This document shows positions 26,334-35,407 of a stretch of 64,000 nucleotides of DNA, one piece after another. Every line of letters begins with the position of its first letter. The first letter of the stretch is position 1. The stretch lies in the NCBI RefSeq assembly GCF_004343775.1, contig NZ_PTXL01000003.1:124001-188000 (forward strand). The letters run 5' to 3'. The notes beneath the pieces are model-generated. The model did no database searches. It saw nothing but the letters and a program-made list of their open reading frames with translations, and was not told the origin of the DNA. This DNA comes from Burkholderia sp. SRS-46. GTDB lineage: Bacteria; Pseudomonadota; Gammaproteobacteria; Burkholderiales; Burkholderiaceae. Both the position numbers and the translations under genes were made by a program.

Positions 26334-26639
26334 CTATGTTGACCGGTGGATCAGGAACTCGTCTCTTTGGCGGCCGGCGATCCAAAGAGGCTCTCTACCC
26401 CGTCCGCTCCAGAGGGCACCTGATTCTGGATCACGGTACTTCGGAGCGACCCGGCCGCGTCGCTTCGTGCGACGTGGCTTAAACTTCAGTTCGCCGAACA
26501 AGTCCTCCGGTCTCAGGTCGAACTCGGCAATCATCTTCTGTATATCCTTAACGGCGATCGCTAGTTCGTGAGTACGGGCAAGCTCAGCCTGCTTTTGAAG
26601 GGTTTGAATCTGTGCTTTCAAATCTCGGTAGCTCGGCAT
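26334..26639 (-). CDS. H-NS-family nucleoid protein (module copy 2, intact)
   Basis: A 101-residue protein from the ATG at 26639. The N-terminal coiled-coil (YRDLKAQIQTLQKQAELAR) mediates oligomerisation in this family, and the C-terminal DNA-binding domain shows YRDPESGALWSGRGREPLWI, the RGR loop that reads AT-rich minor grooves. H-NS proteins silence horizontally acquired, AT-rich DNA. It differs from the copy-1 pseudogene chiefly by the absence of the frameshifting base. A TTG start six codons upstream is possible but less likely. Confidence 0.92.
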   Translation of the reverse strand: MPSYRDLKAQIQTLQKQAELARTHELAIAVKDIQKMIAEFDLRPEDLFGELKFKPRRTKRRGRVAPKYRDPESGALWSGRGREPLWIAGRQRDEFLIHRST

Positions 26640-26751
26640 GTCGTTTTCTCTAAGCAAAGAGTGTCAAGAGCTTGTTTTAGTTCACGGTCGTCACGATTAT
26701 TGACGTTAGATGTGCTAATAATAAAAGGCGAAGACGCCGCGGCCGTGTGGA

Positions 26752-26782
26752 ATAAAAAGCGCGATCGAGAGGGGAGATCGCG
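26752..26782 (-). terminator. Rho-independent terminator, module copy 2
   Basis: Same 7-bp CGCGATC/GATCGCG stem followed by CTTTTTATT on the minus strand as at 20528, between the small upstream ORF and the H-NS gene. Confidence 0.65.
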
Positions 26783-26837
26783 AACCGCCTGCACTGAGGG
26801 ACTCAGTCGCAAAAAGCAGGCGGGCTGGCGACAACGG

Positions 26838-27116
26838 CTAATTGGCCTTGCGCAGAAGAATCGTCCGATTGACCTTCCGACATACTGCGTTCGGGGCGGG
26901 CGAACGATTGATGGTCGAATGGGATATGGATCTTGCTCTGAGATTCGGTACCCTAGCTAGAACGTGGCCACGGCGAGTCGAAAGCGACTGCCTCAGTTGA
27001 TTCAACCACTTCGGAGAACGACGAACAACTCTTGCGGTTCGGGCAAACGATATCCCCGGAGTGATCTCGCACTGCCTTTCGGTGGGAGGATGTTGTCGTA
27101 GAATACGCTCAGCCAT
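26838..27116 (-). CDS. Small ORF upstream of H-NS (orfX family), copy 2
   Basis: A 92-residue frame from the ATG at 27116 beginning MAERILRQHPPTE, related to MADRILRQH in copy 1. Differences within the shared start are largely synonymous or conservative (ATA/ATT, TTA/CTA, Asp/Glu), arguing for a real start. The rest is basic (VVRRSPKWLNQLRQSL) and unlike copy 1. It ends about 55 bp before the terminator. Function unknown. Confidence 0.4.
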   Translation of the reverse strand: MAERILRQHPPTERQCEITPGISFARTARVVRRSPKWLNQLRQSLSTRRGHVLARVPNLRARSISHSTINRSPAPNAVCRKVNRTILLRKAN

Positions 27117-27203
27117 GGGTGCTCACTCTCACAAGTCGCGACTATGGTTAGCTTCCGTGGGGTGTTGGTAGCACCTCACCGAACCGCCCTACTTCAAATG
27201 CCC

Positions 27204-27467
27204 TTACACCTCTGGTTCTTCCAGTAGGATCCGGAGTTCTTTGAGCCCCGGGCAGGTCTCGGTTACGAAATCGACCGCAATATCGAGCCGACGCCACACC
27301 TTCGTTTTTGCGTGCGCGGTCTGAACCTCGAAAGCTTGGTCCGGGGACAGCACGACCAGCATCTTCCACCAGCGATCGCCCCCGATCGTCGTCTTTATCA
27401 AGAACACGTCGTAGTTCTTGTGCGTTTGCCCCAGGAGTAACAGTTCCTTCTTTGTCACCGCCGGCAT
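27204..27467 (-). CDS. Small hypothetical protein (plasmid ParC-like pattern)
   Basis: An 87-residue protein; the ATG at 27467 is chosen because AAAGGGAC lies just upstream. It reads KKELLLLGQTHKNYDVFLIKTT, WWKMLVVLSPDQAFEVQTAHAKTKVWRRLD and FVTETCPGLKELRI. This pattern recalls small partition-associated proteins found on plasmids and integrative elements, which would fit the mobile context, but the match is from memory and weak. No membrane or signal segment. Confidence 0.5.
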   Translation of the reverse strand: MPAVTKKELLLLGQTHKNYDVFLIKTTIGGDRWWKMLVVLSPDQAFEVQTAHAKTKVWRRLDIAVDFVTETCPGLKELRILLEEPEV

Positions 27468-27579
27468 TTCTGTCCCTTTCTTCAAAATTAACGAAGAAAG
27501 GAGTAATGCCACCTCGGTTCTGCAGGAGATCGCTCAAGGTCTCGATCAAATCCGTCGGTTTCGTCCCAGCGGGGTCTCG

Positions 27580-29052
27580 TTAGTCTTTCCTCCCGTGCCG
27601 CGGCGCGACACGAATAGCAGGATCGAGTTTTCGCCACGGCAGCCTGGCAGGATCGGTCACGATGCCGTCAGCGGTTCGTGCAACGAGCACCGCCTCCGCA
27701 ATCGGCTCGAAGGCAGCACGGAAATGGACCGAACTCTTGTTCACCAGGATCGCCATCGCTTCCGGCTGGATGCCGACCATCCGATAGAGGTTGCAGTCCA
27801 GCAACTGGGTTTTCACGCTGCTCACGACCACGCGCACGCCGTCAACGCGCAAGCATGCGCATGGCCCCAATCGCAAGTCGACATTGCGCATCATTGGCCC
27901 CTCAAGCCGGCATTCGCCGTTAGAGAGGCCATCGACGACAAAGGTCGCTTGGAATGCACGTGGAGTGCCTTCCGCCAAAGTCAGAGTGATCGTGGATCCG
28001 ATGCCAGCAGCGTGGGCGGCTGCAGCTGCGGCTGGATCGCAGATGATCCCGATCGCGGCGCGATTCACGCGATGGCGCAACAGGGCCGCCAACATTTCCG
28101 TCGTGTTGGAATCGGCACCCGCGCCCGGATTGTCGTGTGTGTCGGCGATCACAACCGGGCGATTTGCATTCGCCGCGATTGCCGTGGCCGTCATCACTGC
28201 ATCGTCCGGAGATAGGCAGGATGCCCGCCAATCGTCCTCGCGGGATGTGAACTGGCGATAGAGCCGGTCCAGCGCCTCGTCGAGTGCCGCACCTTGGGTT
28301 CCGTATCCCCAGATTGTCGGGCCGCACTCGGCAATATCGGCAGCCGGGAAGCCGAGGGCAATCGACAAGTCGACGTCGAGATCTGCCTCAAGGGTTGCAA
28401 GTGCCCGGTAAAGGTCTGCCGCAGGTGGGCTCGATGTCGTCATCGCTTCGATTGGAATGAGGAACGGCCCGCGCCGGATGCCGCGGTGATAGCGCCCGCG
28501 TTCTTGCTCAATCCTTGAGATCAGGCGGGCCGCGCGAGCACCGGTATCCGCCATATCGACGTGGGGATAGGTGCGGTATGCAACGAGGCCGTCGGCGTTC
28601 TCGAACATCTGGGCGGTCACGTTCGCATGCAGGTCCAGCGAAGCAGCGATGGTCGTGTCCGGGCCAACGGCTTCGCGTACTCGCCTCAGCAGCTCGCCCT
28701 CGCCATCGTCGACATGCTCGACGACCATTGCACCGTGCAGGTCGAGAAATATCGCGTCCGCCTTCGCCGCGCGCGCCCCGTCGACGATCTCGTCGGCGAT
28801 GCGCTCGAATGCATCCTGCGTCACTGGTCCGGAGGGCGTCGCATGGGCCCACAAGCCGGGAATTAGTGTGTCCGCTCCCGGATCGAGTGCTGTGATGAAT
28901 CCGCCAATTGCGAGATTCGCCTTCTGCAACGCGAGCACCGCGTCGCCCCTGACAATCGGACCATTCGCGCCTTCCGCGAAATCGCTGTAGCGCGCGCGCG
29001 ATGTCACAAACGTATTGGTTTCATGCAGAAACCCGGCAACAAAGTACTTCAT
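27580..29052 (-). CDS. M81-family metallopeptidase / MlrC-like hydrolase
   Basis: A 490-residue protein from the ATG at 29052, overlapping the MFS stop (ATGA). The MlrC/M81 fold is evident: FLHETNTF near the N-terminus (a conserved metal-site segment), LDLHGAMV, SLDLHANVT, YRTYPHVDM, and ADTHDNPGAG in the C-terminal half, supplying His/Asp ligands for zinc. MlrC itself cleaves linear microcystin peptides, but most members occur in unrelated bacteria with unknown amide substrates. Coupling to an MFS importer and a LysR regulator suggests uptake and hydrolysis of a small amide or peptide-like compound. Confidence 0.9.
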   Translation of the reverse strand: MKYFVAGFLHETNTFVTSRARYSDFAEGANGPIVRGDAVLALQKANLAIGGFITALDPGADTLIPGLWAHATPSGPVTQDAFERIADEIVDGARAAKADAIFLDLHGAMVVEHVDDGEGELLRRVREAVGPDTTIAASLDLHANVTAQMFENADGLVAYRTYPHVDMADTGARAARLISRIEQERGRYHRGIRRGPFLIPIEAMTTSSPPAADLYRALATLEADLDVDLSIALGFPAADIAECGPTIWGYGTQGAALDEALDRLYRQFTSREDDWRASCLSPDDAVMTATAIAANANRPVVIADTHDNPGAGADSNTTEMLAALLRHRVNRAAIGIICDPAAAAAAHAAGIGSTITLTLAEGTPRAFQATFVVDGLSNGECRLEGPMMRNVDLRLGPCACLRVDGVRVVVSSVKTQLLDCNLYRMVGIQPEAMAILVNKSSVHFRAAFEPIAEAVLVARTADGIVTDPARLPWRKLDPAIRVAPRHGRKD

Positions 29053-30353
29053 GAGCGCTCAGCCTCCGTCAAGCGTATGGGGCTGACAAGGAGCAAGAGC
29101 GCGCCGAGTGTGAGCAACCCGACGATCACGAACAGCCCCGCTGAAGTGCTCCCGGAGATCGATTTCAAGGTGCCGATGATCGTTGGACTGAGGAAGCCGC
29201 CAAGTAGCCCGACGGTGTTGATGAATGCGATGCCGGTTGCGGCGACCGACGAGCGGAGGTACTCCGGCGGAATAGCCCAGAAGACCGCGTAGGCAGCATA
29301 CGTCAGCGCGGTTGCAATCGTGATCGCCACGATCGCTACGCCGAATCGATCAACGAACAGTGCGGCGATCGCCAGCGCAGCGGCGCCCACGGCGGCCGCG
29401 ATTCCGGCATGGCGTCGTCTCTCGAGCGTCCGGTCGGAGCGCCTTGCCAGCAAGTACATCCCTACGATGGCCGCGGTGTAAGGAATGGCCGAGTACCAGC
29501 CGATCGCGACAATGCTGTTCACGCCGCTCGCCTTCAGGATCGATGGTAGCCAGAAGCCCACGACGTAGACACCGCAAATCAGGCAGAAGTAGACCACTGA
29601 CAGACGGTAAATTCCGACGTCGCGCAGCACCGTCCTCAGGGCCGGCCATCGTTCCTGCGTCGACCGTTCGGTATCACGCTGCTCGATGACCGCCCGCTTC
29701 TCGTCCGCCGTCAGCCATCGCGCGTCCTCGGGCGCGTCACTGAGCCACGTCAGCGCGACCACGCCGAGAATGAGCGCCGGCACGCCCTCGATCAGGAACA
29801 TCCACTGCCAGCCGGCCATCCCTGCCACGTCCTTCATGTGTTCGAGTAGCCACCCCGACGCAGGTGCTGCGACGATACCGCCGAGTGGCGCCGCGCAGAG
29901 CAGCAAAGCCATCGCCCGACTGAGACGCTCGCGCGGGTACCAGCGAGTCAGATAGAACAGCATGCCGGGAGCGAAGCCAGCCTCGAACACGCCGAGAAGG
30001 AAGCGGACCACGTAGAACGACGTTGCGTCGGTAACCAAGAACATCGACATCGACGCGAGGCCCCAGAGCAGCATGATACGGCTCAGCGTCTTGCGCGCGC
30101 CGATCCGGGTAAGTAGCTGGTTGCTCGGAATTTCGAACAGCATGTAACCCAGGAAAAACACACCCGCGCCGAAGCCGTAGGCCGCGTCGCTCAACGCGAG
30201 ATCCTGTTGCATTTGCAATTTTGCAAAGCCGACATTCACTCGGTCGATATACGCGACCGCATAACAGACGGCGAGGAAAGCGAGTACTCGACGATCGATT
30301 TTCCTGTACAAGGCCTGCGGGCCATTGTTGCTGGCGTCGAACACAATTGACAT
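29049..30353 (-). CDS. MFS transporter, anion:cation symporter (ACS) family
   Basis: A 434-residue inner-membrane transporter. The ATG at 30353 has GAGGGC upstream and the hydrophobic N-terminus follows at once. Twelve membrane helices are visible; diagnostic segments are YIDRVNVGFAKLQM, FEIPSNQLLTRIGARK and GVFEAGFAPGMLFYLTRWYPRERL, all typical of the ACS (tartrate/phthalate permease-like) group. It probably imports the substrate of the co-transcribed MlrC-like enzyme. Confidence 0.92.
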   Translation of the reverse strand: MSIVFDASNNGPQALYRKIDRRVLAFLAVCYAVAYIDRVNVGFAKLQMQQDLALSDAAYGFGAGVFFLGYMLFEIPSNQLLTRIGARKTLSRIMLLWGLASMSMFLVTDATSFYVVRFLLGVFEAGFAPGMLFYLTRWYPRERLSRAMALLLCAAPLGGIVAAPASGWLLEHMKDVAGMAGWQWMFLIEGVPALILGVVALTWLSDAPEDARWLTADEKRAVIEQRDTERSTQERWPALRTVLRDVGIYRLSVVYFCLICGVYVVGFWLPSILKASGVNSIVAIGWYSAIPYTAAIVGMYLLARRSDRTLERRRHAGIAAAVGAAALAIAALFVDRFGVAIVAITIATALTYAAYAVFWAIPPEYLRSSVAATGIAFINTVGLLGGFLSPTIIGTLKSISGSTSAGLFVIVGLLTLGALLLLVSPIRLTEAERS

Positions 30354-30455
30354 GAATGCCCTCAGTAGATGGAGCGGACCCCGGTATTGTGATTTTGGGT
30401 AAGTGCAAACTGTAGCGCCAAATGGTGTTACGCTGGATATCAATATTTTGACTGG

Positions 30456-30479
30456 GGTGTTGCGCTATATCGCAACACC
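30456..30479. promoter_or_regulatory. LysR-type operator candidate between MFS and LysR genes
   Basis: GGTGTTGCG and CGCAACACC form a perfect 9-bp inverted repeat around CTATAT. The core TTGCGCTATATCGCAA fits the T-N11-A pattern of LysR-family recognition sites. It lies 36 bp before the regulator start and 103 bp before the divergent MFS start; a related half-site (GGTGTTACGC) occurs near 30424. Confidence 0.65.
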
Positions 30480-30514
30480 TGTTGGAATTAACAGTTATTC
30501 GGCAGAGAATAAAA

Positions 30515-31435
30515 ATGGAAATCCCGAAAAACCGCCAAATGCAATACTTCGAGATCGTCATGGCTGAGCGATCATTCCGAAAGGCGGCAGATCGACTACA
30601 GGTCGCGCCGTCGGAGGTGAGCCGGCAGATTCAACGACTTGAAAGCGAAACTGGTCTTCATCTCTTCGACCGTCATTCCTCCGGCGTCGTGGCGACGGAA
30701 CAGGCAGCGTGCCTCCTCCGTTACCATCGCGGGTGCGAAACGACTTACGAGGTGCTGCAAAGCGAGCTGGACGCGCTTCGTTCGCTAAAGACGGGCCGCG
30801 TGACAATTTCAGCGAGTGAGGGGGTAATTCCCGCCCTCACCGAGGAAATACTGTGGGCCTTTGGAAGCGAGTACCCCGATGTACGACTCTCGGTGAATAT
30901 TCGTGCGACCGGTGAGATCGTCAGTGACGTGCTGAAGGATGTCGCACATATCGGGATCGCGTACAACCCACCGACAACCGACGGAATACGCGTTCATCGC
31001 AGCGTCGTTCACCGAGTGGTCGCCGCCGTGCGGCCTGACCATCCGATTGCGTCTCAACCGGGCCCAATCACGTTTGGCCGCGCGATCTCGTATCCATTCG
31101 CGACAATGCCGCCGATGTATGGTTTAGGGGGAACGATCGACATGTTGGCTCGCAGTGAACCGATTCGATATCAGCCATCCTTCGTCGGGAACACACTCGA
31201 CGTTCTGCGCCGCTTCGCCCTCGCTGGAATGGGCGTGGCTTTCCTGACCGACTATTCGATCGCCGCAGATGTGGAAGCAGGTCGATTGGTGGGCAAGGCG
31301 ATCGACCACCCTCTCCTCGGGCGCCAGAGCGTCCAGGTACTTGTGAAATCCGAGCGAACATTACCTTTTGCCGCGCAAGAAGTTCTACGTCGCGTCGAAA
31401 CGAGGATGTCGACGCTTACAACTCGCGACGAGTAG
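30515..31435 (+). CDS. LysR-family transcriptional regulator
   Basis: A 306-residue regulator; I take the ATG at 30515 rather than the TTG at 30482. The N-terminal winged helix-turn-helix is clear (ERSFRKAADRLQVAPSEVSRQIQRLESETGLHLFDR), followed by a two-lobed effector domain (VTISASEGVIPALTEEIL, GNTLDVLRRFALAGMGVAFL). It is divergent from the MFS-MlrC operon with a palindromic site between, the standard arrangement for LysR control of an adjacent catabolic operon. Confidence 0.92.
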   Translation: MEIPKNRQMQYFEIVMAERSFRKAADRLQVAPSEVSRQIQRLESETGLHLFDRHSSGVVATEQAACLLRYHRGCETTYEVLQSELDALRSLKTGRVTISASEGVIPALTEEILWAFGSEYPDVRLSVNIRATGEIVSDVLKDVAHIGIAYNPPTTDGIRVHRSVVHRVVAAVRPDHPIASQPGPITFGRAISYPFATMPPMYGLGGTIDMLARSEPIRYQPSFVGNTLDVLRRFALAGMGVAFLTDYSIAADVEAGRLVGKAIDHPLLGRQSVQVLVKSERTLPFAAQEVLRRVETRMSTLTTRDE

Positions 31436-31482
31436 TCAGATTCAGCGTAAGCGTGGAGCCGATACCGTCCTGACGGCGTGAG

Positions 31483-32079
31483 TTATCGGTTTCCCCAACG
31501 ATTGGATGCCATGCGTAGCAGCGTGGCATTGGCAGCACGCAGATCGAACAGTTCGGCATCGAAGCCGGGGCCGACCCAATTTCGGTAATGTTCAGCCTCT
31601 TCGCTTTTCGGATCGTTGGATAGCGTGTTCAAGAACGCATCGTAGCCAGGCGGGCCGCCCACATCTTCCGGCGGGCACGCACGAGCACCATCGAGGACCT
31701 GAGCCGCGCCCCACGGTTCGCTCTCAATGGTTTCCACTTTCTCAACGACGATGGCGTGATCCCAACCGCCTCCGAAGTCGTACCGATAGACGAAACGTGA
31801 GCCAGGTTTTAGGATCTTCTGCAATCGAACCTTCCGGTCATCGGCCGCCGTGTCCGGGTCAGCGAAGTTCAGCACATCATCGACCTCGAACATGGCGTAG
31901 GTCATGCCGTCGATCAGGAAGTCGTGCAGGTGAATGTCCTCCCAACCGAAGGCCGCTTGCAGGATATGGTGCAGCTTGCGTAGCGACTCGGTCCCTTCGA
32001 CCTCGATCCTGCGCCAGATGGGCGGCTCGATGTGTTGAAGCTGCACGTGCAGGGTAAAGCGCTGGAACGATTTCGCCAT
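31483..32079 (-). CDS. Plasmid pRiA4b ORF-3 family protein
   Basis: A 198-residue protein from the ATG at 32079 with GGAGATCAG upstream. It matches the pRiA4b ORF-3 family (FTLHVQLQHIEPPIWRRIEV, LHHILQAAFGWEDIHLHDF, FVYRYDFGGGWDHAIVVEKV, CPPEDVGGPPGYDAFL). The family has no proven function and is often seen beside IS66-type elements, as here, where a truncated IS66 transposase lies 40 bp upstream on the same strand. It may be a passenger gene of that element. Confidence 0.88.
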   Translation of the reverse strand: MAKSFQRFTLHVQLQHIEPPIWRRIEVEGTESLRKLHHILQAAFGWEDIHLHDFLIDGMTYAMFEVDDVLNFADPDTAADDRKVRLQKILKPGSRFVYRYDFGGGWDHAIVVEKVETIESEPWGAAQVLDGARACPPEDVGGPPGYDAFLNTLSNDPKSEEAEHYRNWVGPGFDAELFDLRAANATLLRMASNRWGNR

Positions 32080-32119
32080 CTGATCTCCGGGGAAACGGGA
32101 AGCCAGCGGTATTATCGCC

Positions 32120-33220
32120 TCACGATGCCAAGGTGGTCATGTTCCATGGCAGCAGGTCTTCGACCCGGTTGATCGGATGGTCTGCAATGCGCGTGAGCAC
32201 GGCGCGCAGATACGCCTCCGGATCGAGGCCGTTGAGCTTGGCTGTACCGATCAGACTGTAGATCGCCGCCGCACGCTCGCCACCAGAGTCCGCACCGGCG
32301 AACAGGTAGTTCCGGCGCCCGATCGCCACCCCGCGCAACGCGCGCTCGACCGGCAGGTTGTCGATCTCCAGCCGCCCGTCGTCACAGTAGCGCGTGAGCG
32401 CTTTCCACCGGTTCAGCGCATAGAGGATCGCCCGGCTCGTGTCGGATTTGCGCGAGAGCGTTTCTAGCGTGGTACTCAGCCACGTATGGAGCTGATCGAG
32501 CAAGGGCCTGGCGTGTGTTTGCCGGTACGCCCGTCGCTTATCGGGCGGCTTGCCCCGGATCGCTTCCTCGATCTTGTACAGCGCGCCGATACGTTCCAGC
32601 GCCTCGGTGTTCAAGGCGTTCGGACGTGCGGCGTGCAGTTCGTAGAACTGTCGCCGGGCATGTGCCCAGCAGGCTGCTTTGGCCACCCGCCCGGTTTCGT
32701 AAATCGCCTGGTATCCACCGTAGGCATCCGCCTGCAGCGTGCCGTTGAACGATTCGAGATGCTGCTGCGGATGGACGCCCTTACGGTCGGGCGTATAGGC
32801 GAACCAGACAGCCGGCGGCGTCATGTCGCCCGAGTTCCGGTCGTCGCGCACGTAGACCCACAGCCGTCCGGTTTTCGTCTTGCCATTGCCCGGCGCGAGC
32901 ATCGGCACCGGCGTATCGTCGGCATGCAGCTTGGTGGCCGCCATGACGTGCCGGCGTAAGGCGTCGACCAGCGGTTGCATCAGGCTCGCACCATGACCCA
33001 CCCATTTCGCCAGCAGCGAGCGATCCAGATCTACCCCCTCACGCGCATAGATCGCCGACTGGCGGTACAGCGGCAGATGGTCCGCGAACGTCGAGACCAG
33101 TAGATGAGCCAGCAAGCCCGGACCAGCCAGACCGCGCTCGATGGGACGGCTCGGCGCGACCGCTTGTGCGATGTGGCCGCAGCACGTGCATGCCATTTTC
33201 TGGCGCATATGGCGGATGAG
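32120..33220 (-). pseudogene. IS66-family transposase (TnpC), N-terminally truncated
   Basis: The frame ending at 32120 encodes about 360 residues of an IS66 TnpC, normally 500-540. Present are the zinc-finger-like CTCCGHIAQ, the DDE core ([21 protein letters not shown]), the [13 protein letters not shown] motif and the C-terminal [27 protein letters not shown]. The N-terminal 150 or so residues and TnpA/TnpB are missing because an IS3 element abuts at 33221 and nothing of IS66 continues beyond its right end. The insertion was therefore accompanied or followed by deletion. Confidence 0.88.
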
Positions 33221-33256
33221 CTGAACCCCAGATGTTGGACGGTGGTTGAACGAACT

Positions 33257-34087
33257 TCACGCGAATCGAATCCGGTACTCGACGGGACTCAGGCCCTTGA
33301 GCTTCAGCTTGATCCGATCATGATTGTAGTACCGGATGTAGTTATCAATGCCGATTTGCAGCTCCTCTACGCTGCGGAATTTCTCCAGGTAGTAGAGCTC
33401 GGACTTCAACGTGCCGAAGAAGCTCTCCATCGCGGCATTGTCGAGGCAATTGCCTTTACGCGACATGCTTTGCTTCGCAGCATGTGCGTCAAGCAGCCGC
33501 TGGTACTCGGGCATCCTGTATTGCCAACCCTGGTCCGAATGCAGCATCGGCCGGTCATCGGCTTTCAACCTGCTAAAGGCCTTCTTGAGCATCGCGCCGA
33601 CCATGCCGAACAGTGGCCGAGGGGACATCTCATACGACACGACTTCGCCATTGAAGAGATCCAGTACGGGAGACAAGTACAGCTTCCGACCACCCACGTT
33701 GAACTCGGTCACGTCCGTCACCCACTTTTCATTTGGCCGATCGGCGTAAAACTGCCCCGCCAGGTCGTTAGGGGCAACGTGTCCGAGTTGCCCTTTATAG
33801 GATCGATATTTCTTCACTCGCACCCGGCAGCGCAACTGAAGTTGAACCATCAGTCGACGGACCGTCTTGTGGTTCACGAGGTCGCCGCTGCGACGAATAG
33901 CGGCAGTGATGCGACGATAGCCATAACGCCCTTTGTGTCGCTCAAACAGCTCCCGAATCTTCAACTTCAAGTCCGCATATTTGTCCCCTCGCTGCAGCGT
34001 CCTTTGCTGATAGTAGAACGTACTGCGAGCAAGACCGGCAAGCTGCAGCAGGCCGGCAAGCGGGTAATGTTGCCTCAGCTCGAGCAC
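33257..34087 (-). CDS. IS3 transposase OrfB (DDE integrase domain)
   Basis: 276 residues from a GTG at 34087. The HTH-like region (LQLAGLARSTFYYQQ; GRYGYRRITAAIRRSG) precedes the rve integrase core with the DDE residues in WVTDVTEF, MLHSDQGWQY and NAAMESFFGTLKSE. In this group OrfB is made as an OrfAB fusion by -1 frameshifting; the CGCAAAAGAGCG sequence near the end of orfA (34103-34115) is a plausible slip site. All catalytic residues are present, so the element may be active. Confidence 0.9.
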   Translation of the reverse strand: MLELRQHYPLAGLLQLAGLARSTFYYQQRTLQRGDKYADLKLKIRELFERHKGRYGYRRITAAIRRSGDLVNHKTVRRLMVQLQLRCRVRVKKYRSYKGQLGHVAPNDLAGQFYADRPNEKWVTDVTEFNVGGRKLYLSPVLDLFNGEVVSYEMSPRPLFGMVGAMLKKAFSRLKADDRPMLHSDQGWQYRMPEYQRLLDAHAAKQSMSRKGNCLDNAAMESFFGTLKSELYYLEKFRSVEELQIGIDNYIRYYNHDRIKLKLKGLSPVEYRIRFA

Positions 34088-34089
34088 GA

Positions 34090-34623
34090 TCAGCGTTCGC
34101 TCTTTTGCGGTTGCCGACCGTTCGCCCGAACCAAGGCCTCGAGCTTTTTTAGGTATGCATTCTCCATCCGTAGGCCGCTCAGCTCGTCAATCAGGTCTTG
34201 GCGGCTGCGATCGTGATCGGAATTCTGTTGTTTCGCTTTGTTGAGTGGTGTCTTGGACATCGTCTTGCGGCGCTCGCCGGACACTCGCGCGGGTGCTTTC
34301 GGACCGCCTTGATTGAATTTCTCTTCCCACTCGCCGATCACGTTGAAGCGGCGAATATTGAATAGAGCAGCGGCTTCGCGCCGTGACAAGCCTTCCTCAC
34401 GCATCCGCTTCAGGACCGAAAGTTTGAATTCAGCGCTGAAATTCGAGGAGGGCCGCCTCTTCGTCTGCACGCCTGCCTCGCCATGAGCGCGATAGCCAGC
34501 GATCCATTGGCGCAGTGATGAAACGTCGACGCCGTGCCGCTGAGCAACGGTCTTTAGGCCAGCCTCGCCTGAGCAGTAATCCCTTACGGCTGCCAGCTTG
34601 GCTTGGTCCGAATATTTTCCCAT
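34090..34623 (-). CDS. IS3 OrfA (helix-turn-helix protein)
   Basis: 177 residues from the ATG at 34623. Two helix-turn-helix segments are visible (GLKTVAQRHGVDVSSLRQWI; LSRREAAALFNIRRFNVIGEW), then a leucine-zipper-like coiled coil near the C-terminus (LIDELSGLRMENAYLKKLEAL). OrfA binds the element ends and, fused to OrfB, forms the active transposase. The two-HTH form is typical of the IS150 group. Confidence 0.9.
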   Translation of the reverse strand: MGKYSDQAKLAAVRDYCSGEAGLKTVAQRHGVDVSSLRQWIAGYRAHGEAGVQTKRRPSSNFSAEFKLSVLKRMREEGLSRREAAALFNIRRFNVIGEWEEKFNQGGPKAPARVSGERRKTMSKTPLNKAKQQNSDHDRSRQDLIDELSGLRMENAYLKKLEALVRANGRQPQKSER

Positions 34624-34753
34624 AGCCCCTCCAGGTCGGAGTCCAACCTTCGGGGTTCAGTTCAGCGGCCACCTTTGCACGTGATCGACTGGGAGCGAGC
34701 TTGGATCGGCGTGGCTGGTAAGAAGCAGTCGGTGTTTTGCCGGGATCAGGCGA

Positions 34754-35263
34754 TCACCGAATGGGGTTCAATTTTCTTCCCTGCCGCGAAAATCGAGATC
34801 TCTCGCGCTTTTCTGGAGCGAGCGAAATTTCGAGGAGCTCGTCAGCGAGTTGCCGCGATTGCTTCGCGAGATCAGCATGACGCGTGAGGTCTCCTGATGC
34901 CGAGTCGAAATTGGATTCGACGCACCATAGAAAGATCAAAATCGCGGTATCGGCGTGGTCGCGTGCGTGCCGGGCGTGGGATCGAGCCTTCTGCACGCGG
35001 GAGTCTATTCGCTCAATACGTGCCCGCGCGCTCGGAAGGTGCGCCGTTTTCAGCATCGAATACCGCATTTCCAATTTCTCCAGCTCGGTAACGCATGCTT
35101 CCGCTCGAGCGGCGTCGGCGAGCGCCGCACGGACGACTTGCGATGCGATCGATATTTGAAGGCAAGTCTGATTCCGGTTCTGACCGATACTGGCGGAGAA
35201 GATGACTGCTCGAAAGCGACCGAATGCGGCGCGGATACGGGTGAGCCTGGGACATGGAGACAT
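34754..35263 (-). CDS. Helical protein of the H-NS module, copy 3
   Basis: 169 residues from the ATG at 35263, the same length as copy 1. Shared segments include the basic start (RLTRIRAAFG), the long helix (CVTELEKLEMRYSMLKTAHLPSARARIERIDSRVQKARSHARHARDH), the hydrophobic patch (TAILIFLWC), and the end (LADELLEISLAPEKRE). Overall identity is moderate while the frame and length are kept, which supports a functional protein. It lies 144 bp downstream of the third H-NS gene. Function unknown. Confidence 0.65.
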   Translation of the reverse strand: MSPCPRLTRIRAAFGRFRAVIFSASIGQNRNQTCLQISIASQVVRAALADAARAEACVTELEKLEMRYSMLKTAHLPSARARIERIDSRVQKARSHARHARDHADTAILIFLWCVESNFDSASGDLTRHADLAKQSRQLADELLEISLAPEKRERSRFSRQGRKLNPIR

Positions 35264-35407
35264 GACTGGGTGTGAGAAAGAGTGCGCCCGCCCCTCCCTC
35301 GTCCGACGCCAATGCGTGCCGGGTCTGACGTCGGGAAATCTCGAGCAGCGGCGCGGGCGACACACCTGGAGTTTTATCTATTTGAGCACACCGAACCCTA
35401 TGGCCCG

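Larger units (their letters stand above)
26182..26800. repeat. Direct repeat, second copy (H-NS module copy 2)
   Basis: Near-identical to 19958-20576, in the same orientation. Unlike copies 1 and 3 the helical-protein gene is cut here after codon four (Met-Ser-Lys-Ser), which places the recombination breakpoint at 26182-26192. Confidence 0.8.
33221..34660 (-). mobile_element. IS3-family insertion sequence (IS150 group)
   Basis: A 1.44-kb element with imperfect terminal inverted repeats: CTGAACCCCAGATGTTGGAC at 33221 and, inverted, CTGAACCCCGAAGGTTGGAC at 34660. It carries intact orfA and orfB on the minus strand. The 3-bp flanks do not match, so the element no longer sits at a simple target duplication. 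Confidence 0.85.
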
